A stretch of DNA of 38,326 nucleotides, taken from NCBI RefSeq assembly GCF_000239815.1, contig NZ_CAFK01000112.1, positions 1-38,326 of the forward strand, read 5' to 3'. The position numbers and the translations under genes were made by a program. Below, piece after piece: positions 33,070 to 38,326 of this stretch. Numbering within the stretch: position 1 is the first letter of the stretch; each line of letters opens with the position of its first letter. Origin of the DNA: Bradyrhizobium sp. STM 3843 (GTDB taxonomy: Bacteria > Pseudomonadota > Alphaproteobacteria > Rhizobiales > Xanthobacteraceae). The notes under the pieces are model-generated. The model searched no databases. It was given only the letters and a program-made list of their open reading frames with translations, and was not told the DNA's origin.

Positions 33070-34968
33070 TCAGCCGCCGAAGCGGGAGAGGAAGCCGCGC
33101 CAGCCACCGGCCTGCTCCTTCGGGGCAATCTGCTCCGCGAACTCGTCCCGTGGCACCTCTTCCTCCTCGATCCCGGGATCGTCAGGCGGCCGCACGATCG
33201 GAACGATCGCCGGAATCGGCGTTTCCGGCGGCTTGCCGAAATCGTTGCGCGGCCGGAACAGGGCGGTCGGCGCTGAGGGCGTGGAACCGGCTGCGGGTGT
33301 CAAAGTGGCCGGGGCGGCATTGACCGGCGGCGCAGCTTGTATTGGTGCCGCTCCTGGCGGCTCCTCGGGCGCAGCCGCCTGCAGCGGCGGCGCCGGCTCG
33401 GGCGCCTCGGGGCGTGCCGAAGCCAGGGGCACAGCGACGGCCGCCTTGTCGACAATGATTTCAACAAGCTTATCCGCAGGCTTCTCAACAGAGTCGTCCA
33501 CCGACTCATCCACCGGCTGACGCGGCGGCATATTGTCCTGCGGGGTCGGCTGCGGCGCGACCGGCTCCGCCGGCGCGGTCTCGCGCGGCGGCTCGGCCAG
33601 GCCTTCGCCGATCGCCGGGCGGGCTGGTGGCGCCAGCATCGCCTCCTCGAACGCCTGCGACTCGATGGTGCCGCGCTGGCCCGAGGACAGGCTTGCCACA
33701 GGGGTCTGCCATTGGAAGGCATCGAGCCGGCCGGTGACGGGCGACACCGGGCGCCAGCGGTCGCTGACATAGCCGTCGGCCGTCCAGGCCGGATCGTGGC
33801 GGGCGCGCACCGCGCGCAGGGTCCACTCGCGCGCCCGGCCAGCGTCGCCATGCTCGCTGCGCTCCAGTTCCGCCATCAGCATCGCCACCCGCTGGGTCGG
33901 ATCGGCGACGAAAGGCTCCAGCGCGTCGCGGGCGCGCTCGAATTCGGCGGCATCGATTGCGGCGCGCGCAATCGCCAGCGCGCCCTCGACATGTCCCGGC
34001 GTCTTGCCGGCCAGATTCTCGACGCGCGACAGCCGCTGCCGGGCGGAATCGCCGAGCCGCACATGGGCGTAAGCGTCGGCCAGGTCCGGATGCGGCTGAG
34101 CCACCCAGGCGGCCTCGATGATCTTCATGGCGCGGCGCACCTGATGCGCCTCGCTCTCATATTTCGCGGCCTGCACCGCGGCCGGGACCAAGGTCGGCGC
34201 CAGCTTCACCGCCTCCATGGCGCTGGCGCGCGACAGATCGCGGTTCTTGCCTTCGAGATCGATGGCGCGTGCCGTCAGCAGCACGCCGCGCTGGCGGCGA
34301 TAGGTCGGCTTGTCGATCAGGCCGGCGGTGTAGTTGCTGTCGAGGATCGCCAGCGCGCCGTTCCAGTCACCTTGCGCACAGCGGAAGCCGAGCACGGCTT
34401 GCGAGGCCCAGGTGGCCTGCGGTGCGACCCTCAGCGCTTCATCCGCGATCATGACGGCGCCCAGCGCATCGTCGGCGCGCTGCGCCTCGATGAACAGGCC
34501 GCGCAGGCCGAGCAGCCGCGTGTCGTGACGCTCGGCCATCACGCGAAAGGCCCGCCGTGCGCCGTCGGGATCGCCTTCGAGTTGCGCGGCTTGCGCGTGC
34601 AGCAGCAGGGTCAGGGGATCGTCACCGGCGAGCCGGCGCGCCACGTCGGCGTGGCGGCGCGCCGCAGTCGGGTCACCATGGCCGATCGCGAGCAGGCCGT
34701 GGGTGATGGCATGGCGGCCGCGGGCGTGGCGCCGCGCATGATGATGATTACGGATGCGGCCCGGCGCGCGCCACAGCGTGCTCGCGATCCACCAGGCCAG
34801 CATCGCCGCGACGACGACCAGGCCGAACAGCAGCACGAAGACGGGCAGGCCCATCTCGGCCTTCCACGGGCCCCAGGTCAGCACGACATTGCCGGTCTGC
34901 TCGGCGACCCAGGCCGCGCCGGCCGCAGCCAGGCCGACCAGGATGAGGAAAAAGACGATCCGGATCAT
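33070..34968 (-). CDS. hemY: HemY-N domain TPR membrane protein
   Basis: A 632-residue inner-membrane protein of the haem operon HemY (HemY_N) family, unrelated to protoporphyrinogen oxidase of the same name. Two membrane helices at about 3-22 and 42-64 are followed by TPR-like helical repeats to about 430 (GHGDPTAARRHADVARRLAGDDPLT and onward). A Pro/Ala/Glu-rich tail of about 190 residues ends in WRGFLSRFGG. The start is 5 bp after the mic60 stop, so they are co-translated. Its role in haem synthesis or envelope organisation is unsettled. Confidence 0.92.
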   Translation of the reverse strand: MIRIVFFLILVGLAAAGAAWVAEQTGNVVLTWGPWKAEMGLPVFVLLFGLVVVAAMLAWWIASTLWRAPGRIRNHHHARRHARGRHAITHGLLAIGHGDPTAARRHADVARRLAGDDPLTLLLHAQAAQLEGDPDGARRAFRVMAERHDTRLLGLRGLFIEAQRADDALGAVMIADEALRVAPQATWASQAVLGFRCAQGDWNGALAILDSNYTAGLIDKPTYRRQRGVLLTARAIDLEGKNRDLSRASAMEAVKLAPTLVPAAVQAAKYESEAHQVRRAMKIIEAAWVAQPHPDLADAYAHVRLGDSARQRLSRVENLAGKTPGHVEGALAIARAAIDAAEFERARDALEPFVADPTQRVAMLMAELERSEHGDAGRAREWTLRAVRARHDPAWTADGYVSDRWRPVSPVTGRLDAFQWQTPVASLSSGQRGTIESQAFEEAMLAPPARPAIGEGLAEPPRETAPAEPVAPQPTPQDNMPPRQPVDESVDDSVEKPADKLVEIIVDKAAVAVPLASARPEAPEPAPPLQAAAPEEPPGAAPIQAAPPVNAAPATLTPAAGSTPSAPTALFRPRNDFGKPPETPIPAIVPIVRPPDDPGIEEEEVPRDEFAEQIAPKEQAGGWRGFLSRFGG

Positions 34969-34973
34969 GGTCC

Positions 34974-36230
34974 CTATTGCTCGGCTTTGGCTTGCGCGGG
35001 TTTGGCGAGGGCGGTCATGGCCTCATCGGCGAATTGGCGCGAGGCGGCGAACGCCGCATCACGCGCCTTCGCCTTGTCGAGCCAGGCTTGTGCCGGGGCA
35101 CGGTCGGCCTCCGGCAGCGACATCAGTTCGCGCCGCGCCTGGGCGACATCGTTGCGCACGGCAGCGGCAGTGACACGCGCTACGACAGCGCCGCGATCAG
35201 TGCCGGTGGTGTCGGTGCGCTCGATATGCACCAGTTTCGCCGCGCCGGCCTGCAACCGGTCGACGATCGAGGTGCCGCTCGTCGCGGTCTCAGGTTGCGG
35301 CGGAGCCAGCATGGGCACGATGGTCAGCAGCTCACGCGCGAGCGCGGGCGGGTTCGGCACGCCGGTCGTGGCGAAGGGATCGAGCGGCTTCAGCGCGTCC
35401 GCATCGGGCGCCAGCGATTTGGCGGTCGCGAGTGCCGCAGCATAGGGATCACCGTGACGGACCGCGACGTCGAGCAGCGCCGCTGCCACCACACGGCGCA
35501 GCGCCGTGTCATCCGGCTTGACCGCGGCGATCTTGCTGCTGTCCTGCGCGATCGCCGCGCTCTGGCTGCGGCTTGCACGTTCGAGCTGGTCGATCCGCGC
35601 GGTCAGCCCGGAGAGATCGACCGGCGCGGAGCCGTCGCGCGGCGCGGCCTTGAGCTCATTGATCGCCGCCGCCGCCTTGTCGGATTGCGCGCGCAGCGTG
35701 GCCAGTTCGTTGCGCGTCGCGGCAATGGCCTTGTCCAGCGCATCGATGCGCCCCGTCAGCGCGCTGTCCGGCTTGCCGATCTTGGCTTCGAGACCGGCAA
35801 CGCGGCTGTTCAGCTCGTCGACCGCGCCGGAGAGTTGCGGGGCCGCCGTCGGCGGCTGCACGGGGGGCCAGCCCAGCATCCAGCCGACGCCGATGACGAG
35901 GGCGGCGGCCACCGCCCCGGAAAACGGTGCGATCACCCACGGGGAAATGGGCCGCGAAATCGGCCGCGAGGCTGCCCGCGGCGGCTCACTTGCGGCCGCC
36001 GTCTCTTCGACAGGCTCTTCGGTCGCCGAATCAGCCGGCGCCGGTTCAGGCTCGGGCGCGACATGGGGATGTGATTCGCTCGCCGCCTCGGACGAACCCT
36101 CCGCGACCGCCTCGGCCGGCGCCGGATGGGTCTCGCTCGAGGTCGGTTCGAGATCGATGGTCGGCGGCGGACGCTTCGGCCGCGTGGTCTCGGAGACCGG
36201 ACCAGCGGTATCAGACGGATCATCGACCAT
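34974..36230 (-). CDS. Mitofilin/Mic60 homologue of the haem operon
   Basis: A 418-residue COG4223 protein. Residues 1-95 are a Pro/Glu/Ser-rich cytoplasmic tail, 97-118 a membrane helix, 133-235 a coiled coil (heptads in AVDELNSRVAGLEAKI, GRIDALDKAIAATRNEL), and about 245-410 the mitofilin-like C-terminal domain (LRRVVAAALLDVAVRHGDPYAAAL, ARRELMSLPEADRAPAQAWLDKA). Its place between hemD and hemY and its domain order match the alphaproteobacterial Mic60, the proposed ancestor of the mitochondrial cristae-organising protein. It is predicted to shape inner-membrane folds. ATG 36230 has AAGGGA upstream. Confidence 0.9.
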   Translation of the reverse strand: MVDDPSDTAGPVSETTRPKRPPPTIDLEPTSSETHPAPAEAVAEGSSEAASESHPHVAPEPEPAPADSATEEPVEETAAASEPPRAASRPISRPISPWVIAPFSGAVAAALVIGVGWMLGWPPVQPPTAAPQLSGAVDELNSRVAGLEAKIGKPDSALTGRIDALDKAIAATRNELATLRAQSDKAAAAINELKAAPRDGSAPVDLSGLTARIDQLERASRSQSAAIAQDSSKIAAVKPDDTALRRVVAAALLDVAVRHGDPYAAALATAKSLAPDADALKPLDPFATTGVPNPPALARELLTIVPMLAPPQPETATSGTSIVDRLQAGAAKLVHIERTDTTGTDRGAVVARVTAAAVRNDVAQARRELMSLPEADRAPAQAWLDKAKARDAAFAASRQFADEAMTALAKPAQAKAEQ

Positions 36231-36277
36231 GGCGGGAGTTCCCTTGGACAGACATTGGGCAGGCCCTCTTACGCCAT

Positions 36278-37015
36278 TCAGGACCGCAACGCACGAGTCA
36301 GCCCTTCCAACAATTTTTGTTCATCCGGGTGGTCGGCCACCGTCACCCGGACGGCCTCGGCCTCCCGCAGCACTTGCGCCACCGAGTCGGAGATGCAGCA
36401 TTGCGGCACCGACAGCGCCGAGATTTCGACGCCCTCCGCACGCGCCGCCGCCACGAAGGCGGCCGCACTCCGGCGCGAATAATGCAACACCGCCTCGATC
36501 TCATCAGCTGCAAATCCGTCGCAGACTTCGCGCGGCAGTGCCTTGACCGGCGCCATCCGGTAGACGGTCTCCGTCACCACGTGAAAGCCGCGCTCGCTCA
36601 GTTCGGAGGCGAGGTCGCGCGAGATGTCACTGCCGGCGAGATAGAGCAGGCTCCTGCTTGGATCGAACACGCGCCTGACCGCGCTGTCGACGATCAGCTC
36701 ACGCAAGCGCTCCGCATCGCCATCGGCCGAGATCACCTCGGCAAAGCCGGCGTCGCGCGCCGCGGCGGCGGTCTGCGCCCCGACCACGAACAGCGGCAGC
36801 GATGTCAGCGGCGAGCCGGACAGCTGCGGCACGACCGCCCGCAACGCGTTGGCCGAGGTCGCGATCACGGCGCCAAGGTCGCCGCTCGGTTCGGCTGACA
36901 GCGGCAGCGGCTCGAAGCGCAGCATCGGCGCCAGCATGACGTTGAAGCCCAGCGCGCGCAGGGCGTCCGCGGTGCGGAGATTGTCCGGAGAGGGGCGGGT
37001 CACCAGCACGGCCAT
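36278..37015 (-). CDS. hemD: Uroporphyrinogen-III synthase
   Basis: A 245-residue HemD that cyclises hydroxymethylbilane with D-ring inversion to uroporphyrinogen III. Family marks are VTRPSPDN at the N-terminus, [22 protein letters not shown] and a late SDSVAQVL. The sequence is diverse in this family but the fold signature is clear. GGGAG lies 8 nt before ATG 37015. It is first in the operon with mic60 and hemY (gaps of 47 and 5 bp) and divergent from tsaD. hemC is not adjacent. Confidence 0.94.
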   Translation of the reverse strand: MAVLVTRPSPDNLRTADALRALGFNVMLAPMLRFEPLPLSAEPSGDLGAVIATSANALRAVVPQLSGSPLTSLPLFVVGAQTAAAARDAGFAEVISADGDAERLRELIVDSAVRRVFDPSRSLLYLAGSDISRDLASELSERGFHVVTETVYRMAPVKALPREVCDGFAADEIEAVLHYSRRSAAAFVAAARAEGVEISALSVPQCCISDSVAQVLREAEAVRVTVADHPDEQKLLEGLTRALRS

Positions 37016-37133
37016 GTGCTATGCTCCCGCGAAGCGGGCCGCCGGGCCGCAACTGACAGACGATTGCACCTTGCGACCTCGTGGTGATAGGCGGTTCCAG
37101 ACCGCGTCCCTCATAATAGCCGAAGGGTTGAGA

Positions 37134-38225
37134 TTGGGTAACGATTCACAAGCGCTGGTGCTGGGCATCGAGACCACCTGCGACGAGACCGCCGCGGCGG
37201 TGGTGGTGCGCGATTCGAACGGCACGGGACGGATCCTTTCCAATGTGGTGCGCTCACAGGTCCAGGAACACGCGCGCTATGGCGGGGTGGTTCCTGAAAT
37301 TGCCGCCCGCGCCCATGTCGATCTCCTGGACAGCATCATCGACGCTGCGATGCGCGAGGCCGCAATCGATTTCGCACAGCTCCACGGGGTGGCGGCGGCT
37401 GCCGGGCCCGGCCTGATCGGCGGCGTGATCGTCGGGCTCACCACCGCCAAGGCGATTGCGCTGGTACACGACACCCCACTGATCGCGGTCAACCATCTGG
37501 AGGCGCATGCGCTGACGCCGCGCCTGACCGACCCGATCGATTTTCCCTATTGCCTGTTCCTGGCCTCCGGCGGCCACACCCAGATCGTCGCGGTGGTCGG
37601 CGTCGGCGAGTATGTCCGGCTCGGCACCACGGTCGACGACGCCATGGGCGAGGCGTTCGACAAGGTCGCCAAGATGCTCGGCCTGCCCTATCCCGGCGGA
37701 CCGCAGGTGGAAGAGGCCGCGCGACGCGGCGACGCGGCGCGTTTTGCCTTGCCGCGACCGATGCTGGGGCGGGCTGATGCCAATTTCTCGCTCTCCGGAC
37801 TGAAGACGGCGGTCCGCAACGAGATCGGCCGGATCGATCCGCTGACGGAGCAGGACATCGGCGATCTCTGCGCCAGCTTCCAGGCCGCGGTGCTCGAATC
37901 GACCGCCGATCGGCTGAGCGTTGGATTGAAATTGTTTCGCGAGCGGTTCGGTGTGCCAACCGCGCTGGTCGCGGCCGGCGGCGTCGCCGCCAACCAGGCG
38001 ATCCGCGCCGCGTTGGATAATGTCGCGATCGCAGCCGGCACGAAACTGGTGATGCCGCCGCCGGCGCTGTGCACCGACAACGGCGCCATGATCGCCTGGG
38101 CCGGCGCCGAGCGGCTCGCGCTCGGCATGGTGGATGGCATGGAATCGGCGCCGCGTGCCCGCTGGCTGCTCGACGCCAATGTCAGCGTGCCGGAGAAGTT
38201 CTCCAACACGCGCGCGGGGTTTTGA
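37134..38225 (+). CDS. tsaD: tRNA N6-adenosine threonylcarbamoyltransferase TsaD
   Basis: A 363-residue TsaD/Kae1 ASKHA-fold enzyme that transfers the threonylcarbamoyl group to A37 of ANN-decoding tRNAs, working with TsaB and TsaE. Seen: [14 protein letters not shown] (10-23), metal His121 and His125 in [16 protein letters not shown], and a late [12 protein letters not shown]. The start is TTG 37134, with GAAGGG 6 nt upstream. TTG 37128 is an alternative; no ATG is usable without overlapping hemD. The upstream 118 bp are shared with hemD, and CATAAT at 37112-37117 is a possible -10. Its complex partner TsaE is encoded at 15130. Confidence 0.96.
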   Translation: MGNDSQALVLGIETTCDETAAAVVVRDSNGTGRILSNVVRSQVQEHARYGGVVPEIAARAHVDLLDSIIDAAMREAAIDFAQLHGVAAAAGPGLIGGVIVGLTTAKAIALVHDTPLIAVNHLEAHALTPRLTDPIDFPYCLFLASGGHTQIVAVVGVGEYVRLGTTVDDAMGEAFDKVAKMLGLPYPGGPQVEEAARRGDAARFALPRPMLGRADANFSLSGLKTAVRNEIGRIDPLTEQDIGDLCASFQAAVLESTADRLSVGLKLFRERFGVPTALVAAGGVAANQAIRAALDNVAIAAGTKLVMPPPALCTDNGAMIAWAGAERLALGMVDGMESAPRARWLLDANVSVPEKFSNTRAGF

Positions 38226-38278
38226 GCGGTGACCGCGGCGCGCTTTCATCATTTCTCTCGCCGCGGGCACACTGCCCT

Positions 38279-38301
38279 CCCCTCCCCCTTGCGGGGAGGG
38301 G
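38279..38301. repeat. GC-rich hairpin after tsaD
   Basis: CCCCTCCCC-CTTGC-GGGGAGGGG (9-bp perfect stem) begins 54 bp after the tsaD stop. CCTCCCC/GGGGAGGGGTTAGGGGTGAGGG elements are common between genes in Bradyrhizobium. It may end tsaD transcription. The window ends within this gap. Confidence 0.6.
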
Positions 38302-38326
38302 TTAGGGGTGAGGGTAGCCCCACGAC

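Noticed and set aside
32819..33520. Plus-strand open frame starting GTRTPDPVITNDVLYQLSY.
   Set aside because: Antisense of tRNA-Thr and of the hemY 3' end, with no family similarity.
33337..35445. 702-codon plus-strand open frame.
   Set aside because: Antisense of hemY and mic60, Arg/Gly/His-rich, no recognisable domain.
1..38326. CRISPR arrays, transposases, prophage genes and att sites at either tRNA.
   Set aside because: No regularly spaced repeats, no transposase or integrase motifs, and no repeated tRNA 3' ends were seen.

Overview
The window is high-GC alphaproteobacterial chromosome. Gene content, operon layout and repeats point to Bradyrhizobium or a close relative in the Nitrobacteraceae. 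The clues are a CoaBC with an extra N-terminal domain, a DivL-type kinase, haem-operon Mic60, and palindromic repeats of a kind I associate with this family (from memory, not searched). No phage, insertion sequence, CRISPR array or plasmid backbone was seen. Most of it is core genome with small accessory patches.

Layout. 1-5.4 kb: a divergent LysR / aldo-keto reductase pair, an unrecognised Ser/Thr-rich protein behind a strong hairpin, a MoeB/ThiF-type adenylyltransferase, and a secreted peptidoglycan-binding protein with a degenerate protease-like domain. 5.4-7.1 kb: an orphan ParA-type ATPase after about 500 bp of non-coding DNA, a small membrane protein, and a damaged duplicate of the mutM 3' end. 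7.2-16.7 kb: mutM (minus), divergent from a co-directional block ubiE-ubiB / coaBC-dut / divL-tsaE:amgK with three 4-bp start/stop overlaps. It covers ubiquinone synthesis, CoA synthesis, dUTP removal, cell-cycle signalling and t6A modification plus amino-sugar kinase. 16.7-18.5 kb: folD, DUF167 and YggT genes, then tRNA-Ala(CGC).

18.5-28 kb is mostly minus strand: glutamine amidotransferase, short-chain dehydrogenase, TerB-like protein, class III adenylate cyclase, cytochrome P450, Tat-exported hydrolase and two small secreted Cys-rich proteins, then a plus-strand polysaccharide deacetylase. 28.3-32 kb: an EmrAB-type efflux pair divergent from its TetR regulator, with promoters and a candidate operator readable between them. 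32.2-33 kb: a secreted hypothetical protein and tRNA-Thr(CGT). 33-37 kb: the haem-locus operon hemD-mic60-hemY with a terminator. 37.1-38.2 kb: tsaD, divergent from hemD. The window therefore carries two t6A genes, tsaE (fused) and tsaD.

The most interesting find is at coaBC. The essential CoA enzyme carries an in-frame N-terminal ribbon-helix-helix domain of the FitA/VapB antitoxin type. Immediately upstream lies a near-perfect 37-bp palindrome made of two 15-bp palindromes whose centres are 22 bp apart, about two helical turns. This looks like an enzyme that may bind and regulate its own promoter. Other points of note are a cluster of three GANTC (CcrM) sites before divL, DivL's Tyr in place of His, the TsaE-AmgK fusion that ends at folD rather than at murU, and several enzymes lacking a canonical catalytic or metal-binding residue.
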